Positions 47,455 to 58,117 of a stretch of 64,000 nt of DNA are shown one piece after another. The translations under genes were made by a program, and so were the position numbers. How positions within the stretch are numbered: position 1 is the first letter of the stretch; the number at the start of each line of letters is the position of its first letter. The stretch is taken from positions 248,001 through 312,000 of the forward strand of contig CAVVWN010000014.1 of NCBI GenBank assembly GCA_963752045.1, read 5' to 3'. Origin of the DNA: DATKDF01 sp963752045. Lineage in GTDB: Bacteria > Acidobacteriota > Vicinamibacteria > Vicinamibacterales > SCN-69-37. A model generated the notes under the pieces. It worked only from the letters and a program-made list of their open reading frames with translations. It searched no databases and was not told the origin of the DNA.

Positions 47455-48379
47455 GGTGTTCGGCCGCTGACTCCGCCTTCTTTCTCCAGTACCTCGCCAG
47501 CCCAGCCCACGAGTAGTCGAATCGGCCCGCACGTGCGTACGACTCTGCTTCGGCACGGCCGGTCGCGCGCGCGATGTCGTCGCTGACCGCGGCCTGGAAC
47601 GCGTCGGCTCTCTCGGCGTCCGTGCCCGGCGCCGCAAGGCTGGCCTGCACGCGCGCGCTCCAGTCGTCGATTCGCCGCCAGAGGTCCTGGAAATGCACGC
47701 GCGGGGCCTGCTGCGGACCGAAGTGCGTGAGGAACAGCGTTTCGGGATCCCACGCCAGGATGCGGCGTGTCGACTCGCGCCAGGCCTCGAGGTCGATGTC
47801 GGGCGGCGGCGTCGGCGGCACGACCAGGCGGCCGCTCGGCCGGCAGATCCCCGCCGTGTCTCCCACAAACGCCAAACGGGCGGCCGGAATGAAGTAACTG
47901 ACGTGGTGCCACGCATGACCGGGCGTCCAGGCGACCTCGATGTCGTGACCAACCACGCGCAGCCGGTCGGATGCTCCCAGCGCGCGGACACGGTCGGCGG
48001 GCACCGGCAGAATCTCGCCCCAGAGGCGTTCCATGTCCGACTGATAGAGACGTGTCGCGCTCGCCACGAGCTTCGACGGATCGACCATGTGCGGCGCGCC
48101 GCGTTCGTGGACGAAGACTGTGGCATCCGGGCACAACTCGGCCAGCCGGCCCGTGACACCCGCATGGTCGAGATGGATGTGCGTGAGCAGAATCGCCCGC
48201 ACGTCCCTCAACGCCACGCCGGACTTCTCGAGCTCGGAGCTCAGCCGGGCGAGCGTGGTCGACGGACCCGGATCGATGAGCGCGGCGCCCTCGGACCCGT
48301 GGAGCACGCCCGTGGCGATGAGGCTCGGCTGCCCGACGAAATGAAGGTCGATGTAGTCGATGCCCGACGACAGTTTCAT
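47444..48379 (-). CDS. MBL-fold metallo-hydrolase
   Basis: 311 residues. The metallo-beta-lactamase signature THIHLDHAG supplies the HxHxDH zinc ligands (about residue 66-71). GHAWHHVSYF (fourth His) and FVGDTAG (bridging Asp) follow, with a last His in THFGPQQ. The C-terminal third is helical and charged. Substrate unknown; the closest types are glyoxalase II-like and lactonase-like enzymes. The stop falls in the 24-bp palindrome. The start overlaps the amidohydrolase stop by four bases (ATGA), so the pair is an operon. Confidence 0.92.
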   Translation of the reverse strand: MKLSSGIDYIDLHFVGQPSLIATGVLHGSEGAALIDPGPSTTLARLSSELEKSGVALRDVRAILLTHIHLDHAGVTGRLAELCPDATVFVHERGAPHMVDPSKLVASATRLYQSDMERLWGEILPVPADRVRALGASDRLRVVGHDIEVAWTPGHAWHHVSYFIPAARLAFVGDTAGICRPSGRLVVPPTPPPDIDLEAWRESTRRILAWDPETLFLTHFGPQQAPRVHFQDLWRRIDDWSARVQASLAAPGTDAERADAFQAAVSDDIARATGRAEAESYARAGRFDYSWAGLARYWRKKAESAAEHRVG

Positions 48380-49728
48380 CGGCCTGTACCGCCTTCGGGT
48401 GCCACGCCCTTGTGGACCACGCCGCCCTTCATCACGAACGTCACTCGCCGCAGCTCGGAGATGTCGGCGATGGGATCTCCTGCGACGGCGATGACGTCGG
48501 CGAGCCGGCCGGCCTGAATCGAGCCGATGCGATCCGACGCGCCGAGCAGGTCCGCTGCGCCTCGCGTCGCCGAGAGAATGGCTTCCATCGGCGGCATGCC
48601 TGCCTCCACCATGTAGCCGAACTCGCGCGCGTTCTCGCCGTGCTCGGACACGCCAGAGTCGGTGCCGAAGGCAATCTTCACGCCGGCCGCATAGGCCCGG
48701 CTGAACATCCCCTGAATGAGCGGGCCGATCCGCTCGGCCTTGGCCTGCACGGTGGGATGGAAGTAGCCGGGAATCGTCGCCATTTCGGCGACGGTCTTGC
48801 CGGCGATGATCGTCGGCACGAGATAGGTGCCGTGCTCCTTGTAGGCCGCAAACGCCTCGTCGTCCGAGTAGGTGCCGTGCTCGATGGAGTCGACGCCCGC
48901 GCGAATCGCCGAGATGATGCCCTGCTTGCCGTGCGCATGGGCGGCCACCTTGATGCCAAGCAGATGCGCGCTCTCGACGATCGCGCGGAGCTCCTCGTCG
49001 GTGAACTGCTGCGCGTCGCCCGAATCCCCAATCGAGAGCACGCCTCCGGTTGCCGTGATCTTGATGAGGTCTGCGCCGTACTTGTGCTGATAGCGAACGG
49101 CCTTCCGCGCCTCGCTAGGACCGTCGACGATGCCGTCCATCCAGGTGGGCGGGACCCAGAGGTCCGGCCGCAGCCCGCCCTGGTCGCCGTGCCCGCCAGT
49201 GATGCTGATGGTCGTGCGGGCCGTCCAGATGCGCGGCCCCTCGACCACGCCTGCATCGATGGCGCGTTTGAGCGCCACGTCGGCGCCACCGTCGGCGCCG
49301 ACGTTGCGAATCGTCGTGAACCCCGCCAGGAGCGTCCGGCGGGCGTACACCGTGGACTTCACCGCGGCGTCGAGCGGCGTCTCGGTGGCGGCGCGGACGA
49401 TGGCGTTGCCGGTGCCCTCACCGGTGATGTGCGTGTGGCTGTCGATGAAGCCAGGCAGCACCGTTGAGGTTCGCAGGTCGATCACGCGGGCTCCGGCCGG
49501 CGCGACAAAGCCGCTCTCGACGCTCGTGATGCGGTCGCCCGCAACGACGATCGTCGAAGGGCCGCGGACCTGGCTCGACAGGCCGTCAATCAGCCGACCG
49601 GCCTGGATGGCCACGGCCGCCGGCGACTGGCCGGCCCTGCCAGATGCCGCCTGCTCCGCATAGGCACCGGCCACCCACGCCATGCCAAGCGCGAGCACGC
49701 CCGCCGCAACCGACTTCACACGCCTCAT
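48376..49728 (-). CDS. secreted amidohydrolase family protein (imidazolonepropionase-like)
   Basis: 450 residues. A signal peptide (VAAGVLALGMAWVAGAYA) is followed by a composite metal-dependent hydrolase domain: VLPGFIDSHTHITGEG with the HxH pair near 101-103, a Lys in LIKITATGG, further His in AHAHGKQG and IEHGTYSD, and the metal Asp in FGTDSGVSEHGE. This is the large acidobacterial prolidase-like/amidase subfamily acting on peptide or cyclic amide bonds. It is coupled to the MBL hydrolase downstream, so both may act on the same compound class. Confidence 0.92.
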   Translation of the reverse strand: MRRVKSVAAGVLALGMAWVAGAYAEQAASGRAGQSPAAVAIQAGRLIDGLSSQVRGPSTIVVAGDRITSVESGFVAPAGARVIDLRTSTVLPGFIDSHTHITGEGTGNAIVRAATETPLDAAVKSTVYARRTLLAGFTTIRNVGADGGADVALKRAIDAGVVEGPRIWTARTTISITGGHGDQGGLRPDLWVPPTWMDGIVDGPSEARKAVRYQHKYGADLIKITATGGVLSIGDSGDAQQFTDEELRAIVESAHLLGIKVAAHAHGKQGIISAIRAGVDSIEHGTYSDDEAFAAYKEHGTYLVPTIIAGKTVAEMATIPGYFHPTVQAKAERIGPLIQGMFSRAYAAGVKIAFGTDSGVSEHGENAREFGYMVEAGMPPMEAILSATRGAADLLGASDRIGSIQAGRLADVIAVAGDPIADISELRRVTFVMKGGVVHKGVAPEGGTGR

Positions 49729-49816
49729 GAGTCCTCCCCGGGTTGAACCGCCATTCTATCGGGCCTCGGGCACACCGCGCCTCCTCGGGGCAGGTTCTTG
49801 CGATAGTCTTGAGGCC

Positions 49817-50407
49817 ATGCTGATGGCCCACCTCATCGTCGCGATGGTCATGTCCCTGGCGCCGGCGCAGCAGAGCGCCCAGGCGCTTTTCGAGAGCGGC
49901 ATCACCTGGCAGGCGTTTCTCGACGCGGCCGACGTCCGCCGCGAGTTGTGGCAGAAGAACACCGAGCGGGCGCGGTCGACGGTGAAACCCGATCACGTGG
50001 AGCGGCTGAAGAGCGTGGCTGCCGGGCTTACGCTGCTCGTGGTGGCCGAAGCCTCGTGCAGCGACTCGGTCAACACCGTGCCCTTCCTGGCGGAGCTCTC
50101 CGCCCGCGCCGGCGTCGACATGCGAATTGTCGGCAAGGCCGGAGCCGATGCGGCACTCGAGGGCCACAAGACGCCGGACGAACGCACCGCGACGCCGACG
50201 GTGATTTTCCTTCGCAACGGGCGCGACACCGGCGCGTGGGTCGAGCGACCAGCGGCTCTGCAGGCCTGGTTCATCACGGTCACGGGCCTGCCGCAGCGGG
50301 AACGGCTGGAGCGCAAGATGTCCTGGTACGAATGGGACCGCGGCGACTCCACCGTCTCAGACTTTCTGGCCGTCGTCGAGGCCGCCGCATCGCGAGGCCG
50401 GCTCTGA
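49817..50407 (+). CDS. thioredoxin-fold family protein
   Basis: 196 residues from ATG 49817. A short hydrophobic leader (AHLIVAMVMSLAPA) suggests export. A helical segment precedes the thioredoxin-like core LLVVAEASCSDSVNTVPFLAELSARAG, which keeps only one Cys where CxxC would be, and the cis-Pro region TATPTVIFLRNG. This resembles YbbN/thioredoxin-family proteins without a standard redox pair, so disulfide exchange is doubtful. Single gene upstream of clpS. Confidence 0.82.
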   Translation: MLMAHLIVAMVMSLAPAQQSAQALFESGITWQAFLDAADVRRELWQKNTERARSTVKPDHVERLKSVAAGLTLLVVAEASCSDSVNTVPFLAELSARAGVDMRIVGKAGADAALEGHKTPDERTATPTVIFLRNGRDTGAWVERPAALQAWFITVTGLPQRERLERKMSWYEWDRGDSTVSDFLAVVEAAASRGRL

Positions 50408-50428
50408 GGCCGACCCGCACCAGCCGTC

Positions 50429-50452
50429 GGAGGGGCGGGCTTCAGCCACGCC
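50429..50452 (+). repeat. dispersed 24-bp palindromic element, copy 4 (degenerate 3' end)
   Basis: Starts GGAGGGGCGGGCTTCAGCC, like the other copies, then diverges (ACGCC). It sits in the 60-bp gap before clpS. Confidence 0.85.
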
Positions 50453-50467
50453 GGAGCATTGGACTCC

Positions 50468-50767
50468 ATGCAGCCTGACGGCGCCGTCCAGGAACGCGTC
50501 AAGACGAAGAAGCAGGAGCCGAAGCTCTTCAAGGTGATCCTGCTCAACGACGACTACACCACGATGGAGTTCGTCATCCAGGTGCTGGAGTCGGTCTTTC
50601 AGAAGTCGCCCGCTGAGGCCTATCAGATCATGATGGCCGTGCACCTCGGCGGGCGTGGCGTGGCCGGCATCTACACCTGGGAAGTGGCCGAAACCAAGGT
50701 GGACACTGTCGTGTCGCTCGCCCGAGAGGCCGGGTTTCCGCTCAAGGCCGTCACCGAAGAGGCGTGA
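50468..50767 (+). CDS. clpS: ATP-dependent Clp protease adaptor ClpS
   Basis: 99 residues from ATG 50468 (TTG 50459 is an in-frame alternative). The N-degron pocket signature FKVILLNDDYTTMEFVIQVL and HLGGRGVAGIYTWEVAETKV are diagnostic. ClpS delivers substrates with N-terminal bulky residues to ClpA. clpA lies 1.4 kb downstream on the same strand, separated by a minus-strand propeller gene whose 3' end overlaps clpS by 17 bases. Confidence 0.96.
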   Translation: MQPDGAVQERVKTKKQEPKLFKVILLNDDYTTMEFVIQVLESVFQKSPAEAYQIMMAVHLGGRGVAGIYTWEVAETKVDTVVSLAREAGFPLKAVTEEA

Positions 50768-52130
50768 GCACAGAACCTTCGGCGCCCTCCACCGCAATCA
50801 GCTCATCGTCTGCCCGGAGGATGATGCGGCCGCCGGCCACGATGGGCGAGGCAACGAAGTGGGCGTCGAGCCGGTTCCGGGCAAGGACCTCGAAGGCACG
50901 GCCGGCCCGGAGCACGACGGTTTCGCCGGTTTCGGACACGAAGTAGATGCGACCGTCGGCGGCGATGGGCGAGGCGGTGTAGACGCCGCCGACGCGTTGC
51001 TGGTACACGCGCTCGCCGGTGGCCGCATCGAGGCAGGTGATGATGCCGCCCTCGCTCGCCGTGTAGATCAGGCCGTCGTAGTGGACGAGCGACGACACGT
51101 ACGGCGCGCCCGTCGGCACCCGCCAGCGTACGTGGCTGTCCGTGACGTCACCGCGGCCCCCGAGGCGAATCGCGAAGTAGGGACCCGATCGATAGCCGCG
51201 GGTCGTATAGAGCGTCCCCTCCGACACGGTGGCCACGGGAATCGGAAATCGATTGTCCTCGCGCACGTGCCAGCGGCTCGCGCCGTCGGCCAGGCCGATC
51301 GCCTCGAGGCCCACCGACGAGTTGATGACGACTTCCGGCCCCTCGGCCGTATCGACGACGAGCGGCGTGCTGTAGGACAGGACGCCGGCGTCGCGGTCGC
51401 GCTTCCAGCGGACCTCGCCCGTTGTCTTGTCGAGCGCGACCACGTAGGACTGCGACGCGTGATAGCACACGAGCAGCACCGTGTCGCCATGAAGGACGGG
51501 CGAGCTTGCGTGGCCCCACGTGATGTCGAACGGCCCGTACTCACGGCCGAGGTGCTTCGACCAGAGCGGGCGGCCGCCGACCGTGAGACCGACGATCTGA
51601 CCTGTGCCGAACCAGGCCACGACCACCTCGTCGTCGGCCACCGGGCTTGGCGTCGCCATGTTGTGCTTGTCGTGGAGCGCCGGCATCGGTCCTTCTGCCG
51701 GCAGTTCGTGCCGCCAGGCGGCCGTGCCGTCGGCCAGCCGGAACGCGGCAACGACGAACGAAAGGTCGCCACCGGCCGTCCCGCCTGTGAGGTTCCGCTC
51801 GCCGGCCGTGGCGGCCGCCTCGCCCTGCACGAGCGCCGGGTGGTTGCCGGGCCGTCGCTCGCCGGCGCCAAGCTGGCTCGTGACGAACACGAGGTCGGCG
51901 GCAGCGACGGGCGTCGAGACGCCGGCGCCGGCAAGCTCCACGCGCCAGGCCACGCCGTCCGTCTCGCTCCACCTGACGGGCACGTCGCCGTCGCGCGCGA
52001 TGCCGCTGCCGTCCGGCCCCCGCCAGTGAGGCCACTGCTGGGCTGACAGGCCGGCACTCAATCCTGTGGCGATCATGGCGGCCGCAACCGAGATCGGCCC
52101 CCGAAAAACTTCCCGCATTTCGAATGGCAT
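50751..52130 (-). CDS. secreted PQQ-type beta-propeller protein
   Basis: 459 residues, or 455 from the internal ATG 52118. Signal peptide (ISVAAAMIATGLSAGLSAQQ) then WPHWRGPDGSGIARDGDV, the family opening shared with the proteins at 34770 and 36281. Blade motifs include LADGTAAWRHELP, KTTGEVRWKRDRD, LADGASRWHV and AATGERVYQQRVGG. Its 3' end runs 17 bases into clpS on the other strand, and its start is 59 bases from that of clpA. It has been inserted between clpS and clpA, which normally adjoin. Confidence 0.9.
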   Translation of the reverse strand: MPFEMREVFRGPISVAAAMIATGLSAGLSAQQWPHWRGPDGSGIARDGDVPVRWSETDGVAWRVELAGAGVSTPVAAADLVFVTSQLGAGERRPGNHPALVQGEAAATAGERNLTGGTAGGDLSFVVAAFRLADGTAAWRHELPAEGPMPALHDKHNMATPSPVADDEVVVAWFGTGQIVGLTVGGRPLWSKHLGREYGPFDITWGHASSPVLHGDTVLLVCYHASQSYVVALDKTTGEVRWKRDRDAGVLSYSTPLVVDTAEGPEVVINSSVGLEAIGLADGASRWHVREDNRFPIPVATVSEGTLYTTRGYRSGPYFAIRLGGRGDVTDSHVRWRVPTGAPYVSSLVHYDGLIYTASEGGIITCLDAATGERVYQQRVGGVYTASPIAADGRIYFVSETGETVVLRAGRAFEVLARNRLDAHFVASPIVAGGRIILRADDELIAVEGAEGSVLTPLR

Positions 52131-52188
52131 GAGGGAAGTCTATCAGGCGGAATCCACGGGTCCGCCCGAGACCACCTATAATTTCCAT

Positions 52189-54543
<2,355 letters not shown>

Positions 54544-54558
54544 GCACGGCAAGGTGAT

Positions 54559-55113
54559 ATGTCTGACCTGAAAGTGACAGATCGACGCTGGTGGGTCCGG
54601 GGCGACGAGGCTCCGGACACGGAAGAACCGAAGCTCAAGCCGACGTACATCGAAGAGCTCGAAGCCCAGATCCAGACCAAGGACCGGGAGCTGCAGGACC
54701 TCATCGGCAAGTATCGCGGCGCAGCCGAGGAATTCGAGCAGGCGCGCGCGCGGTTGCGCAAGGAGGTCACAAAGGACGTCGAGCGCGGCCGGCGCGCCAT
54801 CCTGGTGTCGTTCCTCGAGGTGCTCGACAACCTCGACCGCGCGCTCGAGGTCGCCGAGGATCGGACGGCCGACCCGCTCGTACAGGGCGTGTCACTGGTG
54901 CGACAGCAGTTCCTGCAGACACTCGCCGGCTTCGGCGTCGAGCGCGTCGATCCGCTCGGCCAGCCCTTCGATCCCACGCGGCATGAGGCGGTCTCCACGG
55001 TTCCTGCCGGCGAATCGGCTCCGGACGGGCAGATCTGCGGCGTGATCAAGCCGGGTTACGTGATTGCCGACGAGGTGTTGCGGCCGGCCATGGTGGCCGT
55101 GGCGAGGGGATGA
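54559..55113 (+). CDS. grpE: nucleotide exchange factor GrpE
   Basis: 184 residues. A charged N-terminus, a long coiled coil (about 35-75, ELEAQIQTKDRELQDLIGKYRGAAEEFEQARARL), then the four-helix and beta-wing region with VLDNLDRALEVA, GVERVDPLGQPFDPTRHEAV and the terminal GYVIADEVLRPAMVAVARG. It releases ADP from DnaK. dnaK and dnaJ are not adjacent, which is unusual; here it follows clpA by 15 bases. Confidence 0.95.
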   Translation: MSDLKVTDRRWWVRGDEAPDTEEPKLKPTYIEELEAQIQTKDRELQDLIGKYRGAAEEFEQARARLRKEVTKDVERGRRAILVSFLEVLDNLDRALEVAEDRTADPLVQGVSLVRQQFLQTLAGFGVERVDPLGQPFDPTRHEAVSTVPAGESAPDGQICGVIKPGYVIADEVLRPAMVAVARG

Positions 55114-55115
55114 CG

Positions 55116-55289
55116 ATGAGAGACGCGTTCGTGCTGGCTCAGCAGACCCTGGACTTCTTCCAGGTGGCCCGTGACGGGCTGTGGGAGCTCTACCTGTTCG
55201 TGCTGCAGTCGATTCGCAACGGCCGCATCCTCTGGGTGCTGGTGATCGTCGCCGTGGTCATCGCCTACCAGCGGTTCTTCAAGAAATAA
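55116..55289 (+). CDS. small single-pass membrane protein
   Basis: 57 residues, starting two bases after the grpE stop. An N-terminal amphipathic part (MRDAFVLAQQTLDFFQVARDG) and a C-terminal membrane helix (LWVLVIVAVVIAYQRFF, about 39-55) ending FFKK. The codon pattern is high GC at third positions like its neighbours, supporting a real gene. No family recognised. It is probably co-transcribed with clpA-grpE. Confidence 0.65.
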   Translation: MRDAFVLAQQTLDFFQVARDGLWELYLFVLQSIRNGRILWVLVIVAVVIAYQRFFKK

Positions 55290-55300
55290 GTCATCGCCTC

Positions 55301-55450
55301 ATGACCTTTCCGGACACCCGACGATCGGTGCTCGAACGGGTGAAGAGCGCCGACACCGACGTCCGGCGGACGGCGTTCGGTGACCTCACGGAGGGGTACT
55401 GGCGGCCGAGCTATCACTACCTGCGCCTGCACTGGCGCTCACTGCCCTGA
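55301..55450 (+). pseudogene. N-terminal remnant of a sigma-70-like (ECF type) regulator
   Basis: 49 residues: TFPDTRRSVLERVKSADTDVRRTAFGDLTEGYWRPSYHYLRLHWRSLP. This matches the opening of the acidobacterial/planctomycete sigma family in which FP-x-TR-x-S and AL-x-x-L-x-x-YW-x-P-Y-x-x-x-R precede the ED-A-E-D-x-x-Q-x-F region. It stops exactly where that region should begin, so only the first helix remains. Palindromic DNA follows. Confidence 0.6.
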
Positions 55451-55898
55451 TCTCGGCGCCCGAAACGGAGGTCGGTTACGCCACGCAGCGATACGGCTCG
55501 TCCGCGTCAAGAGCCGGACGTAGGTGAATCTGCTGCGAAAATACCACCGTTGAGAACGTGGAGTGCATGGAGAGCCTCCGGCGACCACAAGCCGCAGCAG
55601 CGCCTGGTCGCCGTGGCCGCGAGCGGCGCTCGCGCGGCCTCCGGCCGCGGGCGTCGGGTCCGACCGGGCGCCGATGAGCCGCCGAGTCCGGTGGGCCCGC
55701 GCAGTCCGGGGCGGCTCGTCGGCGCCCGGTCGGCCCCGACGGCGCCACGGCGACCGATTGACGACACGGGGCGGCCAGCCCACCTCCATGTGCTCCGTGT
55801 CTCCACGGTCCCCCGGCCCTGGCGACCGGTACCGCCACAGGCATGTTGGTCGTGCGCGGGCGTCGCGGCACGCGACGGGAACAACTGGAATCTGAAAT
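55451..55898. repeat. 450-bp gene-free gap with nested palindrome
   Basis: No convincing gene on either strand. 55653-55683 and 55710-55740 are inverted copies (29 of 31 complementary). Outside them GGTCGCCGTGG (about 55609) pairs with CCACGGCGACC (about 55746), and further out GTGGAGTGCATGGAG (55559) faces CTCCATGTGCTCCGTG (55787). The whole 55559-55812 is thus a loose palindrome of about 250 bp, with outer words similar to those before sco1. Confidence 0.75.
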
Positions 55899-57845
55899 CT
55901 ACCGTTGCCCGGGATCTTCGAGGTAGGTGTAGCCCTGCAGGCCGTCTTCGTAGAAGCGGAGGAGGCGGCCTGACTGCTCCAGGTCCATCAGGCCGTCGCG
56001 CACGGCCGCCTCGACCGAGTCGCGGAGCTTCTCGATGAGCACCTCCGCGTCGAACTCGACGTAATCGAGGACTTCGCGGACCGTATCGCCCTTGATCACG
56101 TCCTCGAGTTTGACTTTTCCGGACTCGTCGAGGCTGACGTGCACGGCGTGCGTGTCGCCGAAGAGGTTGTGCAGGTCGCCGAGGATCTCCTGGTACGCGC
56201 CGACGAGAAACACGCCCAGGTAGTACGGGGCACCGTTGAAGGGGTGAAGCGCGAGCGTGCGCTTCACGTCGCGCCGGTCGATGAACTGGTCCAGCTTGCC
56301 GTCGGAGTCGCAGGTGATGTCGCCGAGCACGGCCTGCTGCGTCGGCGGCTCGTTCAACCGGTGGATCGGCATCACCGGAAACAGCTGCTTGATCGCCCAG
56401 GAGTCCGGGATCGACTGGAACAGCGAGAAATTGCAGAAATACGTGTCGGCAAGGGTGTCATCGAGGCCCTGCAAGTCCTCCGGCACCTCGTCCATGCCCT
56501 GGACGAGCTTCCGCAGCCTGGCGCAGATGGCCCAGTAGAGCGTTTCGGCCAGGCACCGCTGGCCGAGCGGCAGATACCCCGCGTTGAACAGGTTGAGCGC
56601 CATGTCGAGCGCCTGCTGGGCGTCGTGGAAGCTCTCGAGCGCATTGCGCGCCGTCAGGTGCTGGTAGGTCTCCTGCAGGTCCACGAGCGGCTGCTCGAGG
56701 TCTTCGCCGAAACCGTTGGCCGGCAGCGGTGTTTCGCTGAACCCCGATACTCCCAGCACGTTGAACACAAGCACCGAATGGTACGCGACGATGGCGCGCC
56801 CGCTCTCCGACACGATGGTCGGGTGCTTGACTCCCGCGTCGTCGCACACCGTCTGGATGTGATAAACGACGTCGTTCGCGTATTCCTCGAGCGTGTAGTT
56901 GACGCTCGACTCGAAGTTGGTCTGCGACCCGTCGTAGTCGACGCCGAGGCCGCCGCCGACATCCAGGTATTCGAGGCCGGCGCCCTCCTTGGCGAGCTCC
57001 GCGTAGATACGGGCAGCCTCGTTCAGCGCGGCCTTGACGATGCGGATGTTCGGAATCTGGCTGCCGAGATGGAAGTGCAGCAGCTTGAAGCAGTCCTGCA
57101 TGCCGGCCTCGCGCAGCGCGGCCAGTCCCTGCCGGACCTCGGCCACCGTCAGGCCGAACTTGGATCGATAGCCGCCCGACGACTGCCAGCGGCCGCCGCC
57201 CCGTGACGCGAGCTTGACGCGCATGCCGATCTGCGGCCGCACGCCGACCTTCGCGGCGTACTCCAGGATCAGGCCGAGCTCGGTGTACTTCTCGACCACC
57301 GGGATGATCTGCCGGCCCATCTTGTGGGCGAGCATGGCCGTTTCGATGAACTCGGCGTCCTTGAACCCGTTGCAGATGATCGGCGTGTCGTTGCCGGCCA
57401 TGGCGATGACGGCCAGCAGCTCGGGCTTCGAGCCGGCCTCGAGGCCGAACGAGTACGGGCGGCCGAAGTCGAGGACCTCCTCCACCACCTGGCGCTGCTG
57501 GTTCACCTTGATGGGATACACGCAGAAGTACTTGCCTTCGTACTGGTTCTGCGTCATCGCCGACTGGAACGCGCCGTGGATGTCGGCGAGGCGCTGCCGC
57601 AGGATGTCCTTGAACCGGATCAGGATCGGCAGGCCGAGCCCGCGCAGTTGCAGATGGTCGATGAGCTCCTTGAGGTCTATCGACTCGTTCGGCTTCTTCG
57701 TGGCGTGGACCTGCACGTGCCCGTTCGGTCCGACCGAGAAGTAGCCCTTGCCCCACCGCTCCACTTCGTAGAGCTCGGAGGCATCATTCACCGTCCAGGG
57801 ATCGCCATGACGCCACGCGCGCGCTGCGCGACTCGTTACACTCAC
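55899..57845 (-). CDS. speA: biosynthetic arginine decarboxylase SpeA
   Basis: 648 residues from GTG 57845. The alanine-racemase-type barrel carries the PLP lysine in VYPIKVNQQRQVVEEV. LLHFHLGSQIPNIR, DVGGGLGVDYDGS and SESGRAIVAYHSVL bind cofactor and substrate. The C-terminal beta domain has the family's CDSDGKLDQFI. It converts arginine to agmatine for polyamine synthesis. Length is normal. The start overlaps the upstream small Cys protein by four bases (GTGA), so the two are coupled. No speB gene is in view. Confidence 0.95.
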   Translation of the reverse strand: MSVTSRAARAWRHGDPWTVNDASELYEVERWGKGYFSVGPNGHVQVHATKKPNESIDLKELIDHLQLRGLGLPILIRFKDILRQRLADIHGAFQSAMTQNQYEGKYFCVYPIKVNQQRQVVEEVLDFGRPYSFGLEAGSKPELLAVIAMAGNDTPIICNGFKDAEFIETAMLAHKMGRQIIPVVEKYTELGLILEYAAKVGVRPQIGMRVKLASRGGGRWQSSGGYRSKFGLTVAEVRQGLAALREAGMQDCFKLLHFHLGSQIPNIRIVKAALNEAARIYAELAKEGAGLEYLDVGGGLGVDYDGSQTNFESSVNYTLEEYANDVVYHIQTVCDDAGVKHPTIVSESGRAIVAYHSVLVFNVLGVSGFSETPLPANGFGEDLEQPLVDLQETYQHLTARNALESFHDAQQALDMALNLFNAGYLPLGQRCLAETLYWAICARLRKLVQGMDEVPEDLQGLDDTLADTYFCNFSLFQSIPDSWAIKQLFPVMPIHRLNEPPTQQAVLGDITCDSDGKLDQFIDRRDVKRTLALHPFNGAPYYLGVFLVGAYQEILGDLHNLFGDTHAVHVSLDESGKVKLEDVIKGDTVREVLDYVEFDAEVLIEKLRDSVEAAVRDGLMDLEQSGRLLRFYEDGLQGYTYLEDPGQR

Positions 57846-58054
57846 AGCGGAACATCATACAGAGTTTTTGTGTCGGTCAAGTGGCAAAGCGTGCCCGGGC
57901 GCCGTGTCACCGGGGGCTCTCCCTTGCGATGGAGCCGACAGCGCTCGCCAACCGCATCGATGACCCGAACCGTCTCGCCGGCGTACGTTTCGTACACGCC
58001 CAGGAGACAGCCGCAGTCCAGCACGTGTCCGGACACGCCACGGAGGATTCCCAT
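57842..58054 (-). CDS. small cysteine-containing protein coupled to speA
   Basis: 70 residues. CGC near the N-terminus (VLDCGCLLGVYETYAGETVRVIDAVGERCRLH) plus a later C and H could bind a metal. The pattern CGC-x-x-G-V-Y-E-T-Y looks conserved in small acidobacterial proteins as far as I can recall, but no function is known. It overlaps speA by four bases and would be translated first, so it may affect speA expression. Codon use matches the neighbours. Confidence 0.65.
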   Translation of the reverse strand: MGILRGVSGHVLDCGCLLGVYETYAGETVRVIDAVGERCRLHRKGEPPVTRRPGTLCHLTDTKTLYDVPL

Positions 58055-58117
58055 ATCTACTCTGACCCGGGGGAGCTGGACCCAGTTTAACCGGAAAGGC
58101 CTGAAATCGTCGGGAAC

